Source of the DNA: Novosphingobium kaempferiae
Lineage (GTDB): Bacteria; Pseudomonadota; Alphaproteobacteria; Sphingomonadales; Sphingomonadaceae
Assembly: GCF_021227995.1 (NCBI RefSeq)
Contig: NZ_CP089301.1
Coordinates: forward strand, 1,488,001 to 1,552,000
DNA: 64,000 bases
Direction of reading: 5' to 3'
Position numbers and translations under genes: made by a program
Part shown: one piece after another, positions 55,610 to 64,000 of the stretch
Layout of the letters: the number at the start of each line of letters is the position of its first letter
Position numbering within the stretch: position 1 is the stretch's first letter
Notes under the pieces: generated by a model
What the model saw: the letters and a program-made list of their open reading frames with translations, nothing else
Told to the model about the DNA's origin: nothing
Databases searched by the model: none

Positions 55610-57453
55610 GCAGCCTCCCTGCGGGCGTGAACGAGCAGCGCTGCCAGCGCTGCCGGAGTGATGCCGGGAATACGCCCCGCCGCCGCCAGCGTCGCCGGGC
55701 GCGCCTTGGTCAGCCGCTCGACCATCTCACGCGAGAGGCCGGCGATGTCGGCATAAGGAAAGTGGTCGCCAAGGCGCAGCGCCTCGCTGGCTCGCAGGTC
55801 GCGCAGTTCACGCTCCTGCCGTTCGAGGTAAGGCGCATAGGCCGCATCTTCGGCCATCTCTTCGAGCAAGTCTTCGTCAGCGCGCAACGCGGGATCGACC
55901 CACGGCGACAGCCCCGCCATATCCACGCCGCCAAAGCGCAGCCACTCGCGCAGCGGCAGACGCCCGGCATCGGCACGAACGGGAAGTCCCGCCGCCGCCA
56001 GTTCGGTCGAAGCGGCCGGCTGATCGAATGCTTCGGCCAGAGCCGCCCTCGCCTCCTCGCGTCGCGCGAACCATTCGCGCCGCCCCGCTCCCACTGCACC
56101 CACTTCGAGGGCGAGCGGGGTCAGGCGCGTCGTCGCATTGTTGGCCCGCAGGCGCAGGCGATACTCGGCGCGGGCGGTGAGCATGCGGTAGGGCTCGCTG
56201 ACGCCATGCAGCGTCAGATCGTCGATCATCACCGCCATGTAACTGTTCGCCCGGTCGAGCGCCGGAGCATTGCGACCGAGCACCGCAGCCGCAGCATGAA
56301 GCCCCGCGACCAGTCCCTGCGCCGCTGCTTCCTCGTAGCCGGTGGTGCCGTTGATCTGGCCAGCGCAATAGAGTCCGGGAATCTCGCGCAGTTCCAGACT
56401 GGTGCGCAGCGCGCGCGGGTCGATGTGATCGTACTCCACGGCATAGCCGGGCACGACCATCTCGACAGTCTCCAGCCCCTCCATGGTGCGCAGCATTTCC
56501 AGCTGGACGTCGGCGGGCAGCGAGGTGCTGATACCATTGGGATAGACCAGATGCGTGCTCAGCCCCTCGGGCTCGAGGAAGATCTGGTGCCCGTCGCGGT
56601 CGGCGAAGCGGTGGATCTTGTCCTCGATCGAGGGGCAGTAGCGCGGCCCCTGCGCTCCGATGGCGCCGGAGAACAGCGGCGAGCGATGGAGGTTGGCGCG
56701 GATGACATCGTGGCTGCGCGCGTTGGTCCGGGTGATCGCGCAGAAGACTTGCGGGACGGTGCGGCGGCTTTCGATCGCGGACATCGTCCAGGCCTCACCG
56801 TCGGACGGCTGCTCGCCCAGCCGGGCCCAATCGATGGTGCGCCCATCAAGGCGCGGCGGCGTGCCCGTTTTGAGCCGCGCCATCGGCAGCGCCGCATCGC
56901 GCATCTGGGCCGCAAGCCGCTGTGCAGATGCCTCGCCGATGCGACCGCCGACAAGGCGCTCCTCGCCCCGGAACAGGGTGCCGCCAAGGAAGGTGCCGGT
57001 ACACAGGACGGTGGCGGGAGCCATGAGTCGGGTGCCATCGGCGAGGTCGATGCCGACTGTGCGCCCGCCCTCGATCACCAGCGCCGAAGCCTCGCCCGCG
57101 ACAAGGGTCAGGTCGCCCTGCTCCTTCAGCAGCCGATGGATCGCTGCCTTGAACAGCGCGCGGTCAGCCTGGACGCGCGGCCCCTGCACGGCACTCCCCT
57201 TAGAGCGGTTGAGCATGCGATAGTGGATCGCGGCGGCGTCGGCGGCACGGGCGATGAGGCCGTCGAAGGCATCGACCTCACGGACGAGGTGGCCTTTCCC
57301 GAGCCCGCCGATGGCCGGGTTGCAGCTCATCGCGCCGACCGCATCGAGGTCGAAGCTGACGAGCGCGACGCGCGCGCCCATGCGCGCGGCGACGGCAGCC
57401 GCCTCGCAGCCGGCATGGCCGCCGCCGATCACGATCACGTCAAAGGAATGCAT
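55606..57453 (-). CDS. mnmG: tRNA uridine-5-carboxymethylaminomethyl modification enzyme MnmG
   Basis: 615 aa FAD enzyme that works with MnmE on U34 of several tRNAs. Start [15 protein letters not shown]; the dinucleotide fold [17 protein letters not shown] (residues 10-26) is clear. [20 protein letters not shown] (about 46-65), RGPAVQ-like [17 protein letters not shown], and [20 protein letters not shown] (about 358-377) are family signatures. The extension to 57489 is out. Functionally linked with mnmE and the more distant mnmA. Confidence 0.97.
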   Translation of the reverse strand: MHSFDVIVIGGGHAGCEAAAVAARMGARVALVSFDLDAVGAMSCNPAIGGLGKGHLVREVDAFDGLIARAADAAAIHYRMLNRSKGSAVQGPRVQADRALFKAAIHRLLKEQGDLTLVAGEASALVIEGGRTVGIDLADGTRLMAPATVLCTGTFLGGTLFRGEERLVGGRIGEASAQRLAAQMRDAALPMARLKTGTPPRLDGRTIDWARLGEQPSDGEAWTMSAIESRRTVPQVFCAITRTNARSHDVIRANLHRSPLFSGAIGAQGPRYCPSIEDKIHRFADRDGHQIFLEPEGLSTHLVYPNGISTSLPADVQLEMLRTMEGLETVEMVVPGYAVEYDHIDPRALRTSLELREIPGLYCAGQINGTTGYEEAAAQGLVAGLHAAAAVLGRNAPALDRANSYMAVMIDDLTLHGVSEPYRMLTARAEYRLRLRANNATTRLTPLALEVGAVGAGRREWFARREEARAALAEAFDQPAASTELAAAGLPVRADAGRLPLREWLRFGGVDMAGLSPWVDPALRADEDLLEEMAEDAAYAPYLERQERELRDLRASEALRLGDHFPYADIAGLSREMVERLTKARPATLAAAGRIPGITPAALAALLVHARREAA

Positions 57454-57501
57454 GGCCGCGCGTTTAGCGCCTTGCGCAATTCCCGTCAAAGCGCCTTGTC
57501 G

Positions 57502-57517
57502 TGTTCCACGTGGAACA
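57502..57517. other. parS site 3 (between mnmG and mnmE)
   Basis: TGTTCCACGTGGAACA, perfect palindrome, in the 68-bp gap upstream of mnmG and immediately after the mnmE stop. Confidence 0.9.
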
Positions 57518-57521
57518 TCGC

Positions 57522-58799
57522 TTATTTTCCGATGCAGAAGCGGCCGAACAAGGCGTCCAGCATATCTTCCGTAGTGGCCCGCCCGACCAATCCGTCGAAG
57601 GCGACGCGCGCGCGACGCAGAAACTCAGCTACCAGCAGCGGATCGGATTCCAGTCCTGCGTCCCGCAGCGCCGCTTCCGCCTCGCCCAGAATCTGGTGCT
57701 GGCGCACGTTGAGTGCAGCGTCTCCGGGTCGCGGCATGGCATGGTGTGCGGTATCGACGAGATCGCGGCGCAGGTCATCGAGCCCCTGCCCCGTTACCGC
57801 CGAAACCTGATGCCGTGCTTGCTCCTTGCGCTCATGAGACGGCAGGTCGATCTGCGCGGCGATCTCCCACGCACCGTCAGGCCCCTGTCCTTCGGCGCCA
57901 AGCCATAGCACGAGGTCCGCCCGATCGAGCGCCACACGGGCACGGTCGATGCCGATGGCCTCGATCACATCGTCAGTCTCATCGCGCAGGCCCGCCGTGT
58001 CGGCGAAGACGAACGGCACTCCCTCGATCGCGACCGCCCGGGTCAGGACGTCACGCGTGGTGCCGGCGAGCGGCGCGGTGATTGCTGCCTCGTCTTCGAC
58101 CAGCGCATTGAACAGGGTGCTCTTGCCCGCATTGGGAGGCCCGGCCAGCACCACGCGGAAACCGTCCTTCAAGGTCTCGGCGCGAGGGCGCGCAAGCCAG
58201 TCGGCAAGCTCTGCGGTAAGAACATCGAGCCTCGCGATGAAGTCGGGCGGGAGATCGGAGACATCGTCCTCGTCTCCGAAATCGAGCACCGCCTCGACCG
58301 CAGCAGAGGCACCGAGGACACGCAGGCGCCAGTCCTCGACCTGTCGGGATAACGCTCCGCCTGCCATGGCGATGGCACTGCGGCGCTGGAGTTCGGTTTC
58401 CGCGGAGAGCAGATCAGCGAGCCCCTCTGCTTCGGCGAGATCGATCCGACCGTTGGCGAAGGCGCGGCGCGTGAATTCACCCGGCATCGCTCGACGCAGC
58501 CCCGGCAGCTCTGCCAGCGCCGCTTCCACTGCGCCGACCACGGCCTTGCCGCCATGCAGATGCAGTTCCGCGAGATCTTCGCCGGTTGCGGTATTCGGCC
58601 CGGGGAACCAGAGGATCAGCGCATGGTCGAGCACTGTTTCACGTGAAACACTCAGAGTGCGATAGCTAGCGCGGCGCGGTTCGGGAAAACGTCCTGCCAG
58701 TGTTGTCAGCGCTGTGCCAGCGCTTGGCCCGCTTATCCGAATGACCCCGATGGCAGCAGGCGGCGAGCCACTGGAAAGCGCGAAGATCGTATCGTCCAT
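57522..58799 (-). CDS. mnmE: tRNA modification GTPase MnmE
   Basis: 425 aa GTPase partner of MnmG. N-terminal folate-binding domain ([18 protein letters not shown], about residues 7-24; [17 protein letters not shown] near 78-94), G domain with [20 protein letters not shown] (about 216-235), G2/G3 AGTTRD and [20 protein letters not shown], and the C-terminal FCIGK that carries the conserved Cys. Contains one parS site. First gene of the leftward mnmE-mnmG-rsmG-parA-parB run. Confidence 0.97.
   Translation of the reverse strand: MDDTIFALSSGSPPAAIGVIRISGPSAGTALTTLAGRFPEPRRASYRTLSVSRETVLDHALILWFPGPNTATGEDLAELHLHGGKAVVGAVEAALAELPGLRRAMPGEFTRRAFANGRIDLAEAEGLADLLSAETELQRRSAIAMAGGALSRQVEDWRLRVLGASAAVEAVLDFGDEDDVSDLPPDFIARLDVLTAELADWLARPRAETLKDGFRVVLAGPPNAGKSTLFNALVEDEAAITAPLAGTTRDVLTRAVAIEGVPFVFADTAGLRDETDDVIEAIGIDRARVALDRADLVLWLGAEGQGPDGAWEIAAQIDLPSHERKEQARHQVSAVTGQGLDDLRRDLVDTAHHAMPRPGDAALNVRQHQILGEAEAALRDAGLESDPLLVAEFLRRARVAFDGLVGRATTEDMLDALFGRFCIGK
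58635..58650. other. parS site 4 (in mnmE)
   Basis: TGTTTCACGTGAAACA, perfect palindrome and identical to the consensus parS known from Bacillus, in the 5' part of mnmE. Confidence 0.9.
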
Positions 58800-58844
58800 C
58801 GCGCGCTCCCTAGCAGGGCCGCCGGAAGCTTTCTACCGGAGGCC

Positions 58845-59102
58845 TTACTTGGGCTTGGTCGTCGCGCCGCTCATGGCCATGGCGACGCCGTTCTCGAGGA
58901 ACTGCTGGAACAGCTTGAGGCCCATCTGCCCCATCGGCGCGACCTGCTTGGTCAGCTCGTTCAGCTGGTCGAAATTGGTGGTGCCCTGCATCGCATTGGT
59001 CAGCGCATCGACGTAAGCCTCGTTGGCCTTGGTCACATCGGGCAGACCCAGGAAACGGCGCGCTTCCTCCGGCGAGCATTCGACCTCGACATTGACCTTC
59101 AT
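58845..59102 (-). CDS. Small conserved protein (DUF6489-like)
   Basis: 85 aa from MKVNVEVECSPEEARRFLGL. N-terminal VEVECSPEEARRFLGLPDVT (about residues 5-24), then an amphipathic helix with NELTKQVAPMGQMGLKLFQQ (about 48-67). I recall similar short proteins next to phasin/partition genes in sphingomonads under DUF6489; function unknown. It precedes mnmE by 46 bp on the same strand and may be the first gene of that run. Confidence 0.75.
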   Translation of the reverse strand: MKVNVEVECSPEEARRFLGLPDVTKANEAYVDALTNAMQGTTNFDQLNELTKQVAPMGQMGLKLFQQFLENGVAMAMSGATTKPK

Positions 59103-59207
59103 CGCCCGGCTCCTGCTCGTTTATCGCAGCATGACTGACACATGCGCTTGGCAAAGTCCATTGCAAGTGCCTTACTCGCAACCGCATCGGACAGCAGGAG
59201 AACAGCA

Positions 59208-59906
59208 ATGGCCACCAACACCGAGATTCCCACGCTCGACCATGACGGCATGATCCCCGCCTACGTCGCGGAGCCCGAAGGCACCCCGCGCGGCGCGATC
59301 ATCGTGCAGCAGGAAATCTTCGGCGTCGATCCCGGAATCCGCAAGAAGGCGAATGAGTGGGCGGCCAAGGGCTACCTTGCCGTCGCGCCCGACACGTTCT
59401 GGCGCCAGAAGCCTGGCATCGAACTGAGCCCCTACGATGAGGGGGAGTTCCAGCAGGCCATCAATCACATGATGAGCCATGACTTCGACCTCGGCATCCG
59501 CGACATCGAAGCCGTGATCCACTGGGTCCGCCGTGAGAAGGGCGTCGAGAAGGTCGGCCTGGTCGGTTTCTGCATGGGCGGCAAGATCGCCTACATGACC
59601 GCCGCACGCACCGACATCGACGCTTCGGTCGGCTACTACGGTGTGATGATCGATCAGATGCTGGGCGAGAAGCACGCGATCGCGAAGCCGCTGATGCTGC
59701 ACATTCCCATGGCCGATCACTTCGTCGATGCGGCAACGCAGAAGGTCATCCACGAAGGGCTCGACGATCACCCGAAGGTCACCCTCTACGATTACGAGGG
59801 CCTCGACCATGGCTTCGCCGCAGAGATCGGCGCGCGCCGTGACGAGGCGGGCGCCGAACTGGCGGACGGACGCACCGCCGCCTTCTTCGCCGAGCACCTG
59901 GGCTGA
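59208..59906 (+). CDS. Dienelactone hydrolase family protein
   Basis: 232 aa alpha/beta hydrolase; start chosen after CAGGAG with 7 bp spacing (frame open to 59142 has no RBS). IIVQQEIFGVDPGIRKKANE (about residues 28-47) has the Glu that gates the nucleophile, VGLVGFCMGGKIAYMTAA (about 115-132) the catalytic Cys, HIPMADHFVDA (about 165-175) the Asp, and GLDHGF (about 202-207) the His. Could act on dienelactones from chloro-aromatic breakdown, but no catabolic genes are near, so a general esterase is possible. It is followed by a quinone oxidoreductase after 13 bp. Confidence 0.92.
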   Translation: MATNTEIPTLDHDGMIPAYVAEPEGTPRGAIIVQQEIFGVDPGIRKKANEWAAKGYLAVAPDTFWRQKPGIELSPYDEGEFQQAINHMMSHDFDLGIRDIEAVIHWVRREKGVEKVGLVGFCMGGKIAYMTAARTDIDASVGYYGVMIDQMLGEKHAIAKPLMLHIPMADHFVDAATQKVIHEGLDDHPKVTLYDYEGLDHGFAAEIGARRDEAGAELADGRTAAFFAEHLG

Positions 59907-59919
59907 GAGACACCGAGAC

Positions 59920-60888
59920 ATGACTGATGCATACCGCATGATCGTCCGCGCCCACGGCGGCCCCGAAGTGATCGAACGCGAGGACTTCGCCGTGCCCTCC
60001 CCCGGTCCCGGCGAAGTCGTGATCGAGACCGAGGCGGTCGGCCTCAACTTCATTGACACCTACTACCGCAAGGGCCTCTACCCCGATGCCCTGCCGATCA
60101 GCCTCGGGTCGGAGAGCGTCGGCCGGATCGTCGCGCTGGGTGATGGCGTGACGGGTCTTTCCGTAGGCGATCGGGTTGGCACGACGCAGAACGGCGGCGC
60201 TTATGCCACCCACCGCGCCATCCCGGCTGCCAAGGCGATCCGCATCCCGGAAGGCATCGCGCCGGAGATCGCCGCCGCTGTCATGCTCAAGGGCCTGACC
60301 GCCTGCTATCTGGCCGAGGACACCTTCCCCGCCAAGGCAGGCGACGTGGCGCTGGTCCATTCGGCGGCGGGCGGCGTGGGATCGTTGCTGGTGCCCTGGC
60401 TGCTCGACAAGGGCGTGACGGTGATCGCGCATTCCGGATCGCCGGAGAAGGCCGCTCAGGTACCGGGCGAGCATTCACTCTCCTGCCCGGTCGGCGAACT
60501 GCCGGACACCGTTCGCGCGATCACCGGCGGCGCGATGTGCCATGTCGTCTACGACGGCGTCGGCGCTGCAACTTGGGATGCCTCGCTCGCCTGCCTGCGC
60601 AAGCGGGGCCTGATGGTGAGCTATGGCAATGCCTCGGGCGCAGTGCCGCCGATCGGCGTGCTGGACCTGATGCGCGGCGGCTCGCTCTACGTCACACGGC
60701 CCACTCTGGCAGACTATGTGGCAACGCCGGACCTGCTCGCTGCCAGTGCGAAGAAGCTGTTCGACCGCATCGCATCGGGCGTGCTCACGCCGCAGATCGG
60801 CGAGCGCTTCGCGCTTGCGGATGCAGCGGAAGCCCATCGTGCGCTGGAGAGCCGGGCGACCACCGGCTCCACCGTCCTCATCCCCTGA
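59920..60888 (+). CDS. NADPH:quinone oxidoreductase-like (zinc-independent MDR family)
   Basis: 322 aa medium-chain dehydrogenase. GPGEVVIETEAVGLNFIDTY (about residues 29-48), YPDALPISLGSESVGRIVAL (about 54-73), and the NADPH fold LVHSAAGGVGSLLVPWLLDK (about 145-164). No Cys/His zinc ligands are seen, so it is of the QOR type, one- or two-electron reduction of quinones. Cotranscribed with the dienelactone hydrolase in appearance. Confidence 0.92.
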   Translation: MTDAYRMIVRAHGGPEVIEREDFAVPSPGPGEVVIETEAVGLNFIDTYYRKGLYPDALPISLGSESVGRIVALGDGVTGLSVGDRVGTTQNGGAYATHRAIPAAKAIRIPEGIAPEIAAAVMLKGLTACYLAEDTFPAKAGDVALVHSAAGGVGSLLVPWLLDKGVTVIAHSGSPEKAAQVPGEHSLSCPVGELPDTVRAITGGAMCHVVYDGVGAATWDASLACLRKRGLMVSYGNASGAVPPIGVLDLMRGGSLYVTRPTLADYVATPDLLAASAKKLFDRIASGVLTPQIGERFALADAAEAHRALESRATTGSTVLIP

Positions 60889-60895
60889 ATCTCAT

Positions 60896-60929
60896 AAAAA
60901 AGCCCCGCAGCGCAAGACGGCTGCGGGGC
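60896..60929 (-). terminator. Terminator between qor-like and terC genes
   Basis: Stem GCCCCGCAGC/GCTGCGGGGC (60902-60911, 60920-60929) followed on the minus strand by TTTTTT (60901-60896). Serves terC, and lies 8 bp after the rightward gene's stop. Confidence 0.9.
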
Positions 60930-60967
60930 GTAACGAAGATAATGACAGGGTGCGTTTCCTCTTTTCC

Positions 60968-61690
60968 TCAGAACAGCGAAACGATCCCCAGCGCCGGATC
61001 CGTCCAGCCTTCATAGATCATCTTCACCGCGACGTAGAGGATCACGGCGAGGCCGACCCAGCCGATCCACTTGTAGCGCTCGATGTACCGCGCGATGAAG
61101 TTGGCTGCGAGGCCCATCATGGCGACTGCCACGATCAGTCCGACGATCAGGATGCCGGGATGCTCGCGCGCCGCACCGGCGACGCCGAGCACATTGTCGA
61201 TCGACATCGACACGTCCGCCACCGCCACGGACAGCGCCGCCGAACCGAAGCTCTTGGCGGGGGCGAGGCCCGAACGCTCGTCCCCGACGATCTCGGGCGA
61301 GCCCACGGAATGCTCGCCGACCGGGCTGTGATGCAGTTCGCGGTACATCTTCCACGCGACCCACAGCAGCAGCAGCCCGCCCGCGAAGACGAGCCCGACG
61401 ATCCCCAGCAGCCACGTCACGACGAGCGCGAAGCCGATGCGCAGGACGAGCGCCGCGATCACGCCGATGGCGATGACCTTCTTGCGCTGATCCGCAGACA
61501 ACCCCGCCGCAAGCGCACCGACGACGATGGCATTGTCGCCCGCCAGCACGACGTCGATCATCAGCACCTGCAGGAACGCGGAAAGCGCCGCCGGGGTGCC
61601 GATGTTCGCGAAGTCGGTGACGATGTGGTGCCAGATCTCCGCCGGACTCTGAATGCCCGGAGCAGCCGCTAGAATCGTCAGGATATCCAA
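60968..61690 (-). CDS. TerC-family integral membrane protein (YjbE-like)
   Basis: 240 aa with seven or so transmembrane segments. Two Asp-bearing helices form the metal site: MIDVVLAGDNAIVVGALAAG (about residues 44-63) and VAVADVSMSIDNVLGVAGAA (about 155-174). The family moves metal ions, often Mn2+ or Ca2+, or protects from tellurite. No yybP-ykoY riboswitch can fit, since rho ends only 21 bp upstream. Transcription may be read-through from rho. Confidence 0.9.
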   Translation of the reverse strand: MDILTILAAAPGIQSPAEIWHHIVTDFANIGTPAALSAFLQVLMIDVVLAGDNAIVVGALAAGLSADQRKKVIAIGVIAALVLRIGFALVVTWLLGIVGLVFAGGLLLLWVAWKMYRELHHSPVGEHSVGSPEIVGDERSGLAPAKSFGSAALSVAVADVSMSIDNVLGVAGAAREHPGILIVGLIVAVAMMGLAANFIARYIERYKWIGWVGLAVILYVAVKMIYEGWTDPALGIVSLF

Positions 61691-61711
61691 GACTGCCCCC
61701 CTTCAGGCCGC

Positions 61712-62968
61712 TTACTGGTTCATCGTCGAGAAGAAGTCCTCGTTGGTCTTCGAGTCCTTCATCTTGTCGAGCAGGAACTCCATCGCATCGACGGTGCCCA
61801 TCTGCATGAGGATGCGGCGCAGCACCCACATCTTGGTGAGCTGGTCCTTCGGGACGAGCAGCTCTTCCTTGCGGGTACCGGACTTGCCCACGTCGAGAGC
61901 CGGGAAGATGCGCTTGTCGGCCACCTTGCGGTCAAGGACGATTTCCGAGTTACCGGTGCCCTTGAACTCTTCGAAGATGACTTCGTCCATGCGGCTGCCG
62001 GTGTCGATCAGCGCGGTCGCGATGATGGAGAGCGAGCCGCCCTCCTCGATGTTGCGCGCGGCGCCGAAGAAGCGCTTGGGGCGCTGCAGGGCGTTCGCGT
62101 CGACACCGCCGGTCAGCACCTTGCCCGAGCTGGGGACCACGGTGTTGTAGGCGCGGCCGAGGCGGGTGATCGAGTCCAGCAGGATGACCACGTCGCGCTT
62201 GTGCTCGACGAGGCGTTTGGCCTTCTCGATCACCATTTCGGCGACCTGGACGTGGCGCTGCGCGGGTTCGTCGAAGGTGGAGGAGATGACCTCGCCCTTC
62301 ACCGAGCGCTGCATGTCGGTGACTTCCTCCGGACGCTCGTCGACGAGCAGGACGAGGAGGAAGACTTCCGGATGGTTGTCGGTGATGGCCTTGGCCATGT
62401 TCTGCAGCAGCACGGTCTTACCGGTGCGCGGCGGCGCGACGATCAGGGCGCGCTGGCCCTTGCCCTGCGGCGAGATCAGGTCGATCACGCGGGCCGACTT
62501 GTCCTTGACCGTGGGGTCGAGGCCGTCGAGCTTGAGGCGACTGTCGGGATAGAGCGGCGTCAGGTTGTCGAAGTTGACGCGATGGCGCACCGCGTCGGGA
62601 TCGTCGAAGTTGACGCTCATGAGCTTGGTGATGGCGAAGTAGCGCTCGCCCTCCTTGGGGGCGCGGATTTCGCCTTCGACGGTGTCGCCGGTGCGCAGGC
62701 CCCACTTGCGGACCTGATTCGGCGAGACGTAGATATCGTCGGGACCGGCGAGGTAGTTCGCCTCTGCATTGCGCAGGAAGCCGAAACCGTCGGTCAGCAC
62801 TTCGATGGTGCCCTGGCCGATGATTTCCTCACCGTCTTCAGCCACTTCCTTGAGGATGGCGAAGATCAGATCCTGACGGCGCAGCGTGGAGGCGCTTTCG
62901 ACGCCCAGTTCCTCTGCCATCTCGACCAGCTCGGCCGATGACTTCTTCTTGAGTTCTTTGAGATGCAT
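61712..62968 (-). CDS. rho: Transcription termination factor Rho
   Basis: 418 aa RNA helicase. N-terminal helical part ([20 protein letters not shown]), RNA-binding cold-shock-like domain (about residues 50-120; [20 protein letters not shown]), Walker [14 protein letters not shown] (about 177-189), Walker [18 protein letters not shown] (about 266-282), and the R-loop/Q-loop region. Complete; leader of 200 bp before it holds no gene and could carry the usual autoregulatory leader. Confidence 0.98.
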   Translation of the reverse strand: MHLKELKKKSSAELVEMAEELGVESASTLRRQDLIFAILKEVAEDGEEIIGQGTIEVLTDGFGFLRNAEANYLAGPDDIYVSPNQVRKWGLRTGDTVEGEIRAPKEGERYFAITKLMSVNFDDPDAVRHRVNFDNLTPLYPDSRLKLDGLDPTVKDKSARVIDLISPQGKGQRALIVAPPRTGKTVLLQNMAKAITDNHPEVFLLVLLVDERPEEVTDMQRSVKGEVISSTFDEPAQRHVQVAEMVIEKAKRLVEHKRDVVILLDSITRLGRAYNTVVPSSGKVLTGGVDANALQRPKRFFGAARNIEEGGSLSIIATALIDTGSRMDEVIFEEFKGTGNSEIVLDRKVADKRIFPALDVGKSGTRKEELLVPKDQLTKMWVLRRILMQMGTVDAMEFLLDKMKDSKTNEDFFSTMNQ

Positions 62969-63168
62969 TTTCTTGGATTCCAGATGGATTTGTAGTGTCG
63001 GCCGGCGGGATCATCGGGCTTGGGGAAAGCGGATCCAGGCAGGAGACAAAGGCTCGCGCCCTGTTGCCGGAACGTGGCTCAGATAAGCGTTCCCCGCCTC
63101 GCGGTCAACGAGTCAATCCGCCAGACGCCACCGGAACGGGGCGAATGGAATGGGGTGCCGCCGAAGCG

Positions 63169-63504
63169 CTACTGCCCGTTCTCGTAACGGCCGCGCCATG
63201 CCTCGAAGCGGTCAGCCAGCGGATCGAGCTGCGCGTGGCAGCGGGCCTTGTCGGCCTGATAGCTTTGCGCGCCATAGCCCGGCGCGCGCAGAATCCTGTC
63301 CAGTTCGACGGCAATGTCGTACTGCGGCCGACGCGCCTCCAGCCTGCCGAAGTAGTAGAGCACTCCCGCCTCCACCTTGTGGCGAAGCTCGCCCTCGACC
63401 TTCCCGGCGGCGACCGAGAGGTAGGCGAGGCAATGGAGGTCATCCTGATCGGCCTGGGGCGGCGCGGAGATCATCGCCACGGCGAGGACAGGCATCAGGA
63501 TCAT
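63169..63504 (-). CDS. Conserved periplasmic hypothetical protein
   Basis: 111 aa with a short signal (MILMPVLAVAMISAPPQA). The mature part has two cysteines (LHCLAYLSVAAG, about residues 24-35, and ARCHAQLDPLADRF, about 87-100), likely paired, and a mostly helical pattern. Such a protein between rho and hemJ is a recurrent sphingomonad neighbour in my recollection; no function known. 19 bp separate it from the hemJ stop. Confidence 0.72.
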   Translation of the reverse strand: MILMPVLAVAMISAPPQADQDDLHCLAYLSVAAGKVEGELRHKVEAGVLYYFGRLEARRPQYDIAVELDRILRAPGYGAQSYQADKARCHAQLDPLADRFEAWRGRYENGQ

Positions 63505-63523
63505 GTCAGGGCTCCCGAACGGG

Positions 63524-63964
63524 TCAGAACGGCTTCACGACCACCAGAATGACGATCACCACGGCGGCAAGGCCGGGCACTTCGTTGAGCATCCGCAGTT
63601 TCCTGCCGGTCAGCGAACGCTCACCCCGCGCCAGTTTCTTGGCATAGGCGACGAGCCAGCCATGATACCCCGAAAGCGCGATCACGAACAGCAGCTTCGC
63701 ATGAAGCCAGCCCTCGCTGAACGCACCCAGCGCCAGCGCCGTCAGCACGCCGAATACCCATGTCAGGATCATCGAGGGGGTCAGGATGATCTTGCGCAGC
63801 TTCGCTTCGCGATCGACCCAGCGCGCCTCTTCCGCCGAGCCGGATTCCGCTTCCTGATGGTAGACGAAATAGCGCGGCAGCATGAACAGCCCCGCCATCC
63901 AGAAGATCACGAAGATGACGTGCCCGGCCTTCAGCCAGGGGTAGAGACTCTGGAGGATGGTCAT
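63524..63964 (-). CDS. hemJ: Protoporphyrinogen IX oxidase HemJ (CopD family)
   Basis: 146 aa, four transmembrane segments. Heme-ligating His in WLKAGHVIFVIFWMAGLFML (about residues 10-29), then PRYFVYHQEAE, EAKLRKIILTPSMILTWVFG (about 53-72), and RKLRMLNEVPGLAAVVIVIL at the end. It oxidises protoporphyrinogen in heme synthesis in bacteria lacking HemG/HemY. It follows the probable end of hemE by 9 bp, with AGAGGAC as RBS. Confidence 0.92.
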   Translation of the reverse strand: MTILQSLYPWLKAGHVIFVIFWMAGLFMLPRYFVYHQEAESGSAEEARWVDREAKLRKIILTPSMILTWVFGVLTALALGAFSEGWLHAKLLFVIALSGYHGWLVAYAKKLARGERSLTGRKLRMLNEVPGLAAVVIVILVVVKPF

Positions 63965-63973
63965 GGATGTCCT

Positions 63974-64000
63974 CTAGCGGGTCTGGGGCGCCGTCTCAAC
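63974..64000 (-). CDS. hemE: C-terminal tail of an upstream gene, probably hemE
   Basis: The minus strand reads VETAPQTR and a TAG stop just before hemJ. Eight residues cannot identify a gene; the name comes from the usual order in related genomes, where uroporphyrinogen decarboxylase precedes hemJ. Confidence 0.35.
   Translation of the reverse strand, partial: VETAPQTR

Noticed and set aside
61691..61711. Manganese riboswitch (yybP-ykoY) before terC
   Set aside because: Only 21 bp separate rho and terC, too short for the element, and no such folding is seen.

Overview
The window is a contiguous piece of a high-GC alphaproteobacterial chromosome, most likely a sphingomonad close to Novosphingobium. 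The basis is the gene order (gpmA-purE-purK-folA-ribF-ileS-lspA; parB-parA-rsmG-mnmG-mnmE; rho-hemJ), several small proteins typical of Sphingomonadales, and the palindromic intergenic repeats common in that order. I recognise no IS element, prophage, CRISPR array or rRNA operon. One tRNA gene (Thr, GGT) is present. Coding density is high and most strings of genes overlap by 1-4 bp.

Layout. 0-1.2 kb: partial gamma-glutamyltransferase lipoprotein and pyrD. 1.2-1.7 kb: non-coding, with a candidate small RNA ending in a strong terminator. 1.7-8.3 kb: SUF iron-sulfur operon (Rrf2 regulator, sufB, DUF559 protein, sufC, sufD, sufS, sufT, GNAT, sufA). 8.4-12.1 kb: degenerate serine hydrolase lipoprotein, small membrane protein, mnmA, and sciP with an upstream hypothetical gene. 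12.4-18.9 kb: RND pump pair, DUF445 protein, GNAT. 18.9-24 kb: two paralogous secreted proteins, etfBA, sucC. 24-29 kb: CysQ-like phosphatase, gluzincin/TPR protein, OmpA lipoprotein, CNNM/CorC protein. 29.1-29.65 kb: repeat cluster. 29.7-37.6 kb: long leftward housekeeping cluster. 37.7-42 kb: tRNA-Thr, then a TonB receptor-phytase pair behind a four-repeat Pho-box-like array, with the phytase frameshifted in its signal peptide. 42-48.3 kb: lytic transglycosylase, galU, murA, two small genes behind EcfG-like promoters, an RHH protein, and a PadR-DUF1700-toastrack membrane-stress type operon. 48.4-53.1 kb: Sua5, DUF815 ATPase, sorbosone-dehydrogenase-like protein, free-Met-sulfoxide reductase, glycine-zipper protein. 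53.2-58.8 kb: partition/tRNA-modification cluster carrying four parS sites. 58.8-64 kb: dienelactone hydrolase, quinone oxidoreductase, TerC, rho, hemJ and the probable tail of hemE.

The parAB-parS cluster and the rho-hemJ-(hemE) end suggest that the replication origin lies close to, probably just beyond, the right edge.

The most interesting items are: (i) the phosphate-type TonB receptor-phytase unit with a broken phytase; (ii) the PadR-HAAS-toastrack operon with two identical palindromic operators, the second over the -35 element; (iii) three probable pseudoenzymes (DUF559 inside the suf operon, a serine hydrolase lacking both its Lys and Tyr, a metallophosphoesterase lacking most metal ligands); (iv) a cluster of parS sites plus two outlying variants; and (v) two adjacent genes with EcfG-like promoters.
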